DNA of 64,000 nucleotides, taken from contig CANXME010002122.1 in NCBI GenBank assembly GCA_948144175.1, forward strand, positions 1 to 64,000, written 5' to 3'. The notes below the pieces were generated by a model. The model was not told where the DNA came from and made no database searches. It saw only the letters and a program-made list of their open reading frames with translations. Made by a program: the position numbers and the translations under genes. This document shows, in pieces, positions 32,260 to 43,500 of the stretch (the stretch's first letter is position 1; each line of letters opens with the position of its first letter). Source of the DNA: Closterium sp. NIES-65 (Eukaryota > Streptophyta > Zygnematophyceae > Desmidiales > Closteriaceae).

Positions 32260-35042
32260 GCTGCTTTGACGATGACGCCACAAAAACACCTGCTGGACCA
32301 TGTACGCGCTGCACCGATCAACGAAATGTGCTCCGCCTCTGGACACGCGCTGAAGGTAGCTGGTGCGGGACGAGCTGTGTTTAAGGGAGCGGATGGCTCG
32401 CCGGTGGTGCTACATGACGTTCTCCTTGTTCCTGAACTCAAGGCCAACCTCATCTCCCTCCGTAAGCTTCGCAAGCTGGAGTGAGCACTAGCACGGATGG
32501 GGCACGCACTTACAAGGGGCAGCTGGGCAATCGGATGCTTTGGGATCTGCACGAGAGCACGGACGTGTACAGATCCATGCTGCAGCTGCCGCCGTTGGCG
32601 TGTAGAGGGGTCTGCATCCCAGGGGGAGTGCAACGCCGTTGAAGGGGTTGGTGTGAAAGTGTCGGCCAGATCTGGGGAGACGGATTGGGCAACGGCACAC
32701 CGACGCTTGGGGCATGTGGCAATGCCCTTATTGAAGCAGTTGGAGAAAGATGGAGCTGTAAAGGGTCTGAAGCTGAACGGACAACCACCTGATGAGAATT
32801 GTGAAATCTGTTTGCTCTCAAAGTTTACCCGTTTCCCCCTCCATAGTGTGGCTGGCAGGAGCAACAAGCCGTTGGAGCTGGTCCACATGGACTTGGTGGG
32901 GCCGCTGCCGGTTCAGGGTGACAAGGGGGAGCGGTACTTTCTAACCACAGTAGATGATTGGAGCAGGCTTATGTGGGCATATCCGCTCAAGCAGAAGGAC
33001 CATGCCGCCTCTACGATACGGGAAGATTGGCTGCCATTCGTGGAGAAGCAAGCAGACTGTGTGGTGAAGCGAATAAGGACAGATCGGGGTGGTGAGTTTC
33101 TTGGAGCTGGGATGACGGCCTGGCTCCAGAAGCAGGGCATCCAGAGGGAGCTGACCACGGCTTACACCCCACAGTCTAACGGCGTAGCAGAACGGGCGAA
33201 CCGGACAATTCTGGAGACAGCTAGGGCGCTGCTCATAGAATCTGGGCTGGGCAACTCCATGTGGCCCCATGCTGTTCGGCACGCTACCGTCGCTAGGAAC
33301 AGGGTACTCACAAAGGTTGGGGATGACTCGTGGGTGCCGTTGGAGAGGTGGCTTGGGAGGAAGCTGCCAGTGGACATGCTGAGGGTATTCGGTTGCATGG
33401 CAGTCGCTCACGTCCCCAAAACCTACCGCAGTAAGTTGGGGGCAAGTGCAATCTAGTGTGTGCATTTGGGGCTAGCTGCTGAAAGCAAGGGATAGCTGCT
33501 ATGGGAACCTTCCAAGGGTGTGTTGTTTGACAGCAGGGATGTGAAAATTGTTGAGGGCATGATGTATGGGAGCTGGGAGAAACAGTCGGAGGCCAGGGTG
33601 TCCCAGCAGATGGAGCAGATCACCATGCAGCTGTACGTGACTCCCAGCGTGTGGGAGAAGGGAGAGGAGGTAGCTGCAGAGGGTGGTGATGGAGAGAAGG
33701 TGCAGGAGGCACCTGCTGGTGGAGGTGATGGTGTGGAGACTAGCGGTAGCACTAGTGGAGCTGCTGGATCCGAGGGAGGAGAGCAGCAGCAGGGAAAAAC
33801 TAAGAAGCCGAAGAGTGTTGTTATGAGGGGATTGGAAAACACCCGTCTCCAGGCCAGGACGTACCTGTATGGCCACTAACAAGCTGAGTGCAGGAGCTGA
33901 TGTAGCGGAGCAGCAGCTTGGGACCGAGGAGGCATTGCTGATTCTACGGCATGGCTATGATCTGGATGAGGAGAATGAACCTGCCTACTGTTTACTTGCC
34001 CCTGCACCAGAGGAACCAGCTAGCATGGAGGAGGCATTAGCTGGACCAGATAGGGAGAAGTGGCTGGTTTCCAGGGATGCTGAGTACCAGAGCCTGCTAG
34101 AGAATGGGACATGGGAGCTGGTGGTGCTGCCTGAGGGGAAGAAAGCCGTACAGTGCAAGTGGGTGCTAAGGATCAAGACCGATGATAAGGGACAGGTCAC
34201 CATCTACAAGAGCAGGCTGGTGGCTAAGGGGTTTATGCAGAAGAAGAAGCGGGACTTCAATGAGATCTTTGCTCCCACTGCCAAACCCCCTATCCTCCGT
34301 GTCTTGTTGGCAGATGCAACCGTTAGTGGGAAATTCATCATTCAGATGGATATATCAACGGCGTTCCTCAATGGGATTTTAGAGGAGGAGGTGTTCATGA
34401 CGCAGCCACCTGGGTATGAGGATGGTACGGGCAGGGTGTGCAAGCTGAAAAAGTCAATCTACGGCTTGAAGCAGGCGTCACGCTGCTGGTACCAGAACTT
34501 GGCAGCTGTTTTAAAGCAGATGGGATTGAGGACCAGCAGCTGTGATGAGAGCCTCTTTCTCAAAGGGGAGGGGAAGAAGCTGGTGATGTTTCAGGTCTAT
34601 GTGGACGACATTCTTCTCTTTAGCAGCAGCATGAAGGAGATCCAGAAGGTGCAGCAGCAGCTGATGGAGAACTTCAAGTGCAAGAACCTTGGGGAGGAAA
34701 AGTACTACCTCGGGATGCACCTGGAGAGGGATCTGGATCACAGGTGGTTGAAGCTGCACCAGGAGGATTTCATCAAGGAGCTTGGGGAGAAATACGGGAT
34801 TGAGAATGAGCGCAAGGTTACAACTCCCCTGCCAGCAGAATTGAAGCTTATGAAAGCTGCAGAGGATGAAGGGGTTCAGTTTTAGTCCTTGGTGGGCAGC
34901 TTCTTGTATGGAGCAGTTCACAGAAGGCCCGACATCTCTTTCTCGGTTGGGCAGCTGGCTAGGGTGATGCAGAATCCATCAGAGAAGCAGGTGGATGCAG
35001 CTGAGTGTGTGGTGAAGTATCTGAACTCTCACCCAATCATTC
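32260..35042 (+). pseudogene. H2 protease to reverse transcriptase (broken)
   Basis: Resumes at TMTP of the protease. A frameshift near 32480 and a deletion near 32600 follow. The integrase is readable from 32620, with HRRLGH, C..C, D (VHMDLVGP), D (RTDRGG) and E (NGVAER). Trp to stop changes lie at 33454-33456 and 33493-33495, with another frameshift near 33830. Reverse transcriptase is open from 33869 with YVDD retained. An 18 bp in-frame deletion removes EAEEQQ, and a TAG follows at 34883-34885. The RNase H start is cut at 35042 by element E (duplication CATTC). Confidence 0.92.
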
Positions 35043-36135
35043 TGTTGGGTGCAAATTCACATTGCACGACATCCTGCCGTCTGTTTGTACGAGTATGCGT
35101 GTGCAAATGCATTTGCGTGTGAATGGTATGTTTGTGTGTTTGTTTGCTTTCGCAATTTTCGCTTGAAGCATTTGCAGGTACTCGCACAATGTGCGCTTCG
35201 GCATAACATTGTATGCGCTATGAACAGTACAAGCAGAAAGGACGAGCTCGCAAAGGAACCCAAGATGGAAGCTTTGCGATTCAACTTACTTGATTGCGCA
35301 GATTCAGTTCTATCCAACTCGAAATTGTACTGTTTTGTTTGGTTGACTATAGTGTAGCAGGGCAGGCACTATAGGGGTACAATTTAGGTGAAGGTTGGAT
35401 GTTGTTTGTCTGGATCTGCATGCTACAGGGCCAGGGGAAACCAGCGGAACCAGCATTTGGCTGGTTGGGCAAAGACAAAACAGGTTCTGTTTTTAGGACC
35501 TGAACCTGGTTGTTGTTTTCCCAGGTTGGAAAAACAGAACCAGAGGTTGTTCACCAACCTATCACCTGCTATTTTGTCCAGCCAGGTTGGTTCTGTTGCT
35601 TGGAATTATTTGGGATCATCCCTGGTTGTTCCCAGGTTGATTCCCAAGGTCCTTGCTAGCTAGAGCTATTTATTCCTTCTCTGTTTGTACCTGAATATAG
35701 TGAAATTGATTCAAGCGAATTCCTCCCTTCCTGGAATTTTGTTTCTACGCGGTGCGACGGCGGAATGCTACCCGAGTCAACGCTAGTATGCTAGCACTCC
35801 AACGCTAGGCTAACGCTGTCCGAGCCATAACTTCGTAATGGCAAAACTTTTCGCGGAGCAACTGGGCTTATTTTAAAGCTCTTAGAGAGAGCTTCGATAT
35901 AGGAAATTCTCAGCTTAATCCGATCGACGGTCTGCACGATACGCTGCGCGACGTTCAAGGTACTCTTGCTGTTTTGACTAAGTCCCTCTTGATCCCTCTC
36001 TCTACAAACTCGGACCCGAGGATAGGGGCTGGTCTTGTACCAGGCACCCAAGGACCCTTGGAGGTGACCCCGAGGAGAGGTTTTAAGTGTGATAAAGTCT
36101 TAATAGCTTGAGTTTACTAGGCCCTTACACCAACA
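35043..36135 (+). repeat. 5' LTR of element E
   Basis: 1093 bp, TG...CA. It is two bases shorter than the LTRs of C, as in F, and has the subfamily II TATA-like TATTTAT. Confidence 0.95.
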
Positions 36136-36138
36136 AGC

Positions 36139-36150
36139 TGGTATCAGAGC
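36139..36150 (+). other. Primer binding site of element E (tRNA-iMet)
   Basis: TGGTATCAGAGC three bases after the LTR. Confidence 0.9.
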
Positions 36151-36181
36151 TGCGTTATAGTGATCCTCGTTATAGGTAGCT

Positions 36182-39100
36182 ATGGCGGGCAACACCTCGG
36201 CGGTAGCTGGTGAATCTTCAGCCCAAGATCGTAGCGGCAGCCAAGATTCTGGTGTTTCTGCGCCAAGGGGAGCGCGAACAAGCCAGGGCTCGCTGATCAA
36301 GGAGGTGCTGAAAAACTTCACCGTCGAGAAGTTCAATGGTGAGGGCTATGATGATTGGGCCTGGAAAATGCAACTTTATTTCCGTCAAATCGGATTGCTG
36401 AAACTAATGATTGGGGAGGAGCCTAGACCGAGTGACCCCGCCCTTCAGGAAGATTGGGACGAGCGCGCCTCGGCTGGCTACTACTTGATGTCGCAGAGTT
36501 TGGAGCTGAACCAGCGTCACCACGTCATGCACCTGCTGCCGGAGGTTGAGTGCGGTCCGAAGGCGTGGACCGTGTTGAAGGAGCTGCACGCCCCGACCTC
36601 CGTTGTTGCAACATTGATGCTGGAGAGGGAGCTGTCCGCGTTGCGACTGAGCGAGGGAGAGCCGGTGCAACCTGTCCTGGACAAATTGCGCGACCTCTAC
36701 GCGAAGTTGGCGATCGCGGGAATCACCTACCCGGAGCAGACCAAGTGCCTGAAGATGCTCTCGCTGCTGCCGGAATCGTGGCTTCAATTCACGAGCGGAT
36801 TGAGCCTGCCGCAGAACCAGAGCTCGTGGACACTCGAGTGGGTGCGGACAAAGATTCTAGAGGAGGACTTCCGTCGCCGTCAACTGAGGGGTGGAGACGA
36901 CGGCAGCAGCGGCTACGGGATGCAAGGGAGCCGACGTGGCAAAGGACGTGGCTTCGGTGGTGCTGGACGCGGTGCAAAGAAAGACGACGACTCCAACGAC
37001 CAACAAGGAGGTATCGGTTGGGGTCGCGGTGCGAAATCTGGACGTGGGGGCAAGTCGGGTGCTGGTGGCAAAATGAAAGGGAGTTGCTGGTATTGTGAGA
37101 AGGAAGGGCACCCCTGGTTTTTGTGCTATAAGAAACCCGATGGATGGACCCCCCAGAATCGTCACCAGGATGGCGGCGCGCGGAGGAACCAGAAAAACGG
37201 CGCCAACATGGTCGCTGATTCGTCCGACAACAACCCGAAGGGCAACGGCGGTGCGGAGAAGAAGAAGGAGCGCACCGCGGGCCAATTCTTCCATATGGGA
37301 GACAAGGGGGAGCAAGGAGACGCATCTGCTAAGGCTGGAGCAGAGCTGCACCCCCTGGACTATTGGGTGTTGGACACAGGCGCTGCTTGGACAATGACGC
37401 CGCGCAAGGACCTGCTGGACGACGTACGCGCTGCACCGATTAATGAGGTGTGCTCTGCCTCTGGACACATGTTGAAGGTGGCTGGTGCGGGACGAGCTGC
37501 ATTTAAGGGAGCGGATGGCAAGCCGGTGGTGCTGCACGACGTTCTCCTCGTCCCCGACCTGAAGGCCAACCTCATCTCCCTCCGTAAGCTTGGCAAGGCT
37601 GGGGTGAACACCAACACGGATGGGGCTCGCACTTATAAGGGGAAGCTGGGCAATCGGGTGCTTTGGGATCTGCACGAGAGCAAGGACGTGTACAGATCTA
37701 TGTGGCAGCTGCCGGCGCTGGCGTGGCACGGTGGGGGGCAGGCTAGAGAGGGGTCTGCATCCCAGGGGGAGTGCAACGCCGTTGGAGGGGTTGGTGTGAA
37801 AGTGTCGGCCAGATCTGGGGAGACAGATTGGGCAACTGCACACCGACGTTTGGGGCATGTGGCAATGCCTTTGCTGAAGCAGCTGGAGAAGGATGGAGCC
37901 GTTAAGGGCTTAAAGCTGAACGGACAACCACCCGATGATAACTGTGAAATTTGCCTCCTTTCAAAGTTCACCCGTTTCCCCTTCCATAGTGTGGCTGGCA
38001 GGAGCAAAAAGCCGTTGGAGCTGGTCCACATGGACTTGGTGGGGCCGCTGCCGGTGCAAGGGCACAAGGGGGAGCGGTACTTCCTAACCATAGTGGATGA
38101 CTGGAGCAGGCTAATGTGGGCGTATCCGCTGAAGCGGAAAGATCACGCCGCCTCCACGATTCGGGACGATTGGCTGCCGTTCGTGGAGAAGCAAGCGGAG
38201 TGTGTGGTGAAGCGGATTAGGACAGATCGGGGTGGTGAGTTCCTTGGAGCTGAGATGACGGCCTGGCTCAAGAAGCAGGGCATCCAGAGGGAGCTGACCA
38301 CGGCTTACACCCCACAGTCCAACGGTGTAGCAGAACGGGCGAACCGGACAATTCTGGAGACAGCTAGGGCGCTGCTCATAGAATCTGGGCTGGGCAACTT
38401 GATGTGGCCCCATGCTGTTCGGCACGCTACCGTCGCTAGGAACAGGGTACTCACAAAGGTTGGGGATGACTCGTGGGTGCCGTTGGAGAGGTGGCTTGGG
38501 AGGAAGCCGCCGGTGGACATGCTGAGGGTGTTCGGTTGCATGGCAGTCGCCCACGTTCCCAAGACCTACCGCAGTAAGTTGGGGGCGAGTGCAATCTGGT
38601 GTGTGCATTTGGGGCTGGCTGCTGAGAGCAAGGGATGGCTGCTGTGGGAGCCTTCCAAGGGTGTGTTGTTTGACAGCAGGGATGTGAAGTTTGTTGAGGG
38701 CATGATGTATGGGAGCTGGGAGAAACAGCCGGAGGCCAGGGTGTCCCAGCAGATGGAGCAGATTACCATGCAGCTGGACCTGACTCCTAGTGTGTGGGAG
38801 GAGGGAGAGGAGGCAGCTGCAGAGGGTGGTGATAAAGAGAAGGTGCAGGAGGCACCTGCTGGTGGAGGTGATGGTGTGGAGATTAGCGGTAGCACTAGTG
38901 GAGCTGCTGGATCCGAGGGAGGAGAGAAGCAGCAGGGGAAAACTAAGAAGCCGAAGGGTGTTGTTATAAAGGGATGGGAGACACCCGTCTCCAGGCCAGG
39001 GCGTACCCGTATGGCTACTAAGAAGCTGACTGCAGGAGCTGATGTAGCGGAGCAGCAGCTTGGGACCGAGGAGGCATTGCTGATTCTACCGCATGGCTAT

Positions 39101-39452
39101 GACCCGGATGAGGAGGATCAACCTGCGTACTGTTTTCTTGCCCCTGCACCAGAGGAACCAGCTAGCATGGAGGAGGCATTAGCTGGACCAGATAGGGACA
39201 AATGGCTAGCTTCCAGGGATGCTGAGTACCAGAGCCTGCTGGAGAATGGGACTTGGGAACTAGTGGTGCTGCCTGAGGGAAAGAAAGCGGTACAATGCAA
39301 GTGGGTGCTAAGGATCAAGACTGACGACAAGGGGCAGGTCACCATCTACAAGAGTAGGTTGGTGGCTAAGGGGTTTATGCAGAAGGAGAAGCGGGACTTC
39401 AATGAGATCTTTGCTCCCACTGCCAAACCCCCTACCCTTCGTGTCTTGTTGG
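36182..39452 (+). pseudogene. gag-pol of element E, 5' part, interrupted by F
   Basis: Open from ATG through gag, zinc knuckle, protease, integrase and the start of reverse transcriptase, to residue about 1090 (RVLL). Insertion of F in codon 1091 adds a few foreign codons and a stop at 39461-39463. The frame is otherwise undamaged and continues at 46308. E was therefore intact when F landed. The truncated product would lack the reverse transcriptase catalytic core and RNase H. It carries subfamily II markers (DDVRAAP, NLMWPH, DPDEEDQP). Confidence 0.94.
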
Positions 39453-40545
39453 TGTTGGTGTAAGGGCCTAATAAACTCAAGCTATTAAGACTTTATCACA
39501 CTTAAAACCTCTCCTCGGGGTCACCTCCAAGGGTCCTTGGGTGCCTGGTACAAGACCAGCCCCTATCCTCGGGTCCGAGTTTGTAGAGAGAGGGATCAAG
39601 AGGGACTTAGTCAAAACAGCAAGAGTACCTTGAGCGTCGCGCAGCGTATCGTGCAGACCGTCGACCGGATTAAGCTGAGAATTTCCTATATCGAAGCTCA
39701 CTCTAAGAGCTTTAAAATAAGCCAAGTTGCCTCGCGAAAAGTTCTGCCATTACGAAGTTATGGCTCGGACAGCGTTAGCCTAGCGTTGGAGTGCTAGCGT
39801 ACTAGCGTTGACTCGGGTAGCATTCCGCCGTCGCACCGCGTAGAAAAGAAATTCCAGCAAGGAAGGAATTCGCTTGAATCAATTTCACTATATCCAGGTA
39901 CAAACAGAGAAGGAATAAATAGTTCTAGCTAGCAAGGACCTTGGGAATGAACCTGAGAACAACCAGGGATCATCCCAAATAATTCCAAGCAACAGAACCA
40001 ACCTGGCTGGACAAAACAGCAGGTGGTAGGTTGGTAAACAACCTCTGGTTCTGTTTTTCCAACCTGGGAAAACAACAACCAGGTTCAGGTCCTAAAAACA
40101 GAACCTGTTTTGTCTTTGCCCAACCAGCCAAATGCTGGTTCCGCTGGTTTCCCCTGGCCCTGTAGCATGCAGATACAGACAAACAACATCCAACCTTCAC
40201 CTAAATTGTACCCCTATAGTGCCTGCCCTGCTACACTATAGTCAACCAAACAAAACAGTACAATTTCGAGTTGGATAGAACTGAATCTGCGCAATCATGT
40301 AAGTTGAACCGCAAAGCTTCCATCTTGGGTTCCTTTGCGAGCTCGTCCTTTCTGCTTCTACTGTTCATAGCGCGTACAATGTTATGCCGAAGCGCACATT
40401 TTGCGAGTACCTGCAAATGCTTCAAGCGAAAATTGCGAAAGCAAACAAACACACAAACATACCATTCACACGCAAATGCATTCGCACACGCATACTCGTA
40501 CAAACAGACGGCAGGATGTCGTGCAATGTGAATTTGCACCCAACA
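39453..40545 (-). repeat. 3' LTR of element F
   Basis: 1093 bp on the minus strand. The polypurine tract complement follows at 40546. Confidence 0.95.
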
Positions 40546-40556
40546 CACTCCCCCTC
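40546..40556 (-). other. Polypurine tract of element F
   Basis: Minus-strand GAGGGGGAGTG next to the 3' LTR. Confidence 0.87.
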
Positions 40557-40587
40557 AGCCTGCCGGCTGCATCCCCATCATTCCATA

Positions 40588-43500
40588 CTAGTTCATGCTC
40601 ATTCCACTCATGCGCACACAACGCCAATGAGGCTCATCCGCAAGCCTCTTGGTGAGGAAGTCTGCTGGCTGCTGGTGAGTCTTGATGTAGATCGGATTCA
40701 CCGTCCCCCTCTTCACCTCCTTACGCAGCCAGTGCCACTTGATACGCATGTGCTTATTCAGCCCATGAAGCACAGCGTTCCTGGCCATCCCAAGAGCTCC
40801 CTTGCTATCACAAAACAGCGGCGTAGCAACCTTTTGCTCCTGGCCAATCTCCTCCAACAGCCTCCTCAGCCAAATCACCTCCTTCACCCCATGGAACATC
40901 GCCATGTACTCTGATTCCACGGAAGAGAGTGCTGTCTCCGTCTGCTTCTTTGACCTCCAACTAACCGGTCCTCCCCCAACTACGCAGATGTATCCTCCCA
41001 CAGATGAGGAATCCTCCTTCTCAGAGGCCCACGTAGCATCAGTAAAGCAAGTAAGAAAAAGCTTGCCTTCTCCAAGCCTCTCCCCCTTCTCTTTCAGCAC
41101 CTCAACCCCTTTCTGCTTCACCTGTGCAGATGCGGAGTATTGAACTCCAATGCTTGGGTGAGAGTTCAGATACTTCACCACACGCTCAGCTGCATCCACC
41201 TGCTCCTCTGATGGATTCTGCACTACCCTAGCCAGCTGCCCAACCGAGAAAGAGATGTCGGGTCTCGTGTGAACTGCTGCATACAAGAGGCTGCCCACCA
41301 AGGACTGAAATTGCTGCTGCTCCTCGGCTTCAACCCCTTCATCCTCTGCAGCTTTCACAAGCTTGAATTCTGCTGGCAGGGGAGTTGCAACCTTGCGCTC
41401 ATTCTCAATTCCGTACTTCTCCCCAAGCTCCTTGATGAACTTCTCCTGGTGCAGCTTCAACCACCTGTGATCCAGATCCCTCTCCACGTGCATCCCGAGG
41501 TAGTACTTTACCTCCCCAAGGTTCTTGCACTTGAAGTTCTCCATCAGCTGCTGCTGCACCTTCTGGATCTCCTTCATGCTGCTGCTAAAGAGAAGAATGT
41601 CGTCCACATAGACCAGAAACAGCACCAGCTTCTCCCCCTCCCCCTTGAGAAAGAGGCTCTCATCACAGCTGCTGGTCCTGAATCCCATCTCCTCTAAAAC
41701 AGCTGCCAACTTCTGGTACCAGCAGCGTGGCGCCTGCTTCAAGCCATAGATGGACTTTTTCAGCTTGCACACCCTGCCCGTACCATCCTCATACCCAGGT
41801 GGCTGCGTCATGAACACCTCCTCCTCTAAAATCCCGTTGAGAAATGCCGTTGATATGTCCATCTGGATAATGAACTTCCCACTAACGGCTGCATCTGCCA
41901 ACAAGACACGAAGGGTAGGGGGTTTGGCAGTGGGAGCAAAGATCTCATTGAAGTCCCGCTTCTCCTTCTGCATAAACCCCTTAGCCACCAACCTACTCTT
42001 GTAGATGGTGACCTGCCCCTTGTCGTCAGTCTTGATCCTTAGCACCCACTTGCATTGTACCGCTTTCTTTCCCTCAGGCAGCACCACTAGTTCCCAAGTC
42101 CCATTCTCCAGCAGGCTCTGGTACTCAGCATCCCTGGAAGCTAGCCATTTGTCCCTATCTGGTCCAGCTAATGCCTCCTCCATGCTAGCTGGTTCCTCTG
42201 GTGCAGGGGCAAGAAAACAGTACGCAGGTTGATCCTCCTCATCCGGGTCATAGCCATGCGGTAGAATCAGCAATGCCTCCTCGGTCCCAAGCTGCTGCTC
42301 CGCTACATCAGCTCTTGCAGTCAGCTTCTTAGTAGCCATACGGGTACGTCCTGGCCTGGAGACGGGTGTCTCCCATCCCTTCATAACGACACCCTTCGGC
42401 TTCTTAGTTTTCCCCTGCTGCTGCTCTCCTCCCTCGGATCCAGCAGCTCCACTAGTGCTACCGCTAATCTCCACACCATCACCTCCACCAGCAGGTGCCT
42501 CCTGCACCTTCTCTTTATCACCACCCTCTGCAGCTGCCTCCTCTCCCTCCTCCCACACACTAGGAGTCAGGTCCAGCTGCATGGTAATCTGCTCCATCTG
42601 CTGGGACACCCTGGCCTCCGGCTGTTTCTCCCAGCTCCCATACATCATGCCCTCAACAAACTTCACATCCCTGCTGTCAAACAACACACCCTTGGAAGGC
42701 TCCCACAGCAGCCATCCCTTGCTCTCAGCTGCCAGCCCCAAATGCACACACCAGATTGCACTTGCCCCCAACTTACTGCGGTAGGTCTTGGGGACGTGGG
42801 CGACTGCCATGCAACCGAACACCCTCAGCATGTCCACCGGCGGCTTCCTCCCAAGCCACCTCTCCAACGGCACCCACGAGTCATCCCCAACCTTTGTGAG
42901 TACCCTGTTCCTAGCGACGGTAGCGTGCCGAACAGCATGGGGCCACATCAAGTTGCCCAGCCCAGATTCTATGAGCAGCGCCCTAGCTGTCTCCAGAATT
43001 GTCCGGTTCGCCCGTTCTGCTACACCGTTGGACTGTGGGGTGTAAGCCGTGGTCAGCTCCCTCTGGATGCCCTGCTTCTTGAGCCAGGCCGTCATCTCAG
43101 CTCCAAGGAACTCACCACCCCGATCTGTCCTAATCCGCTTCACCACACACTCCGCTTGCTTCTCCACGAACGGCAGCCAATCGTCCCGAATCGTGGAGGC
43201 GGCGTGATCTTTCCGCTTCAGCGGATACGCCCACATTAGCCTGCTCCAGTCATCCACTATGGTTAGGAAGTACCGCTCCCCCTTGTGCCCTTGCACCGGC
43301 AGCGGCCCCACCAAGTCCATGTGGACCAGCTCCAACGGCTTTTTGCTCCTGCCAGCCACACTATGGAAGGGGAAACGGGTGAACTTTGAAAGGAGGCAAA
43401 TTTCACAGTTATCATCGGGTGGTTGTCCGTTCAGCTTTAAGCCCTTAACGGCTCCATCCTTCTCCAGCTGCTTCAGCAAAGGCATTGCCACATGCCCCAA

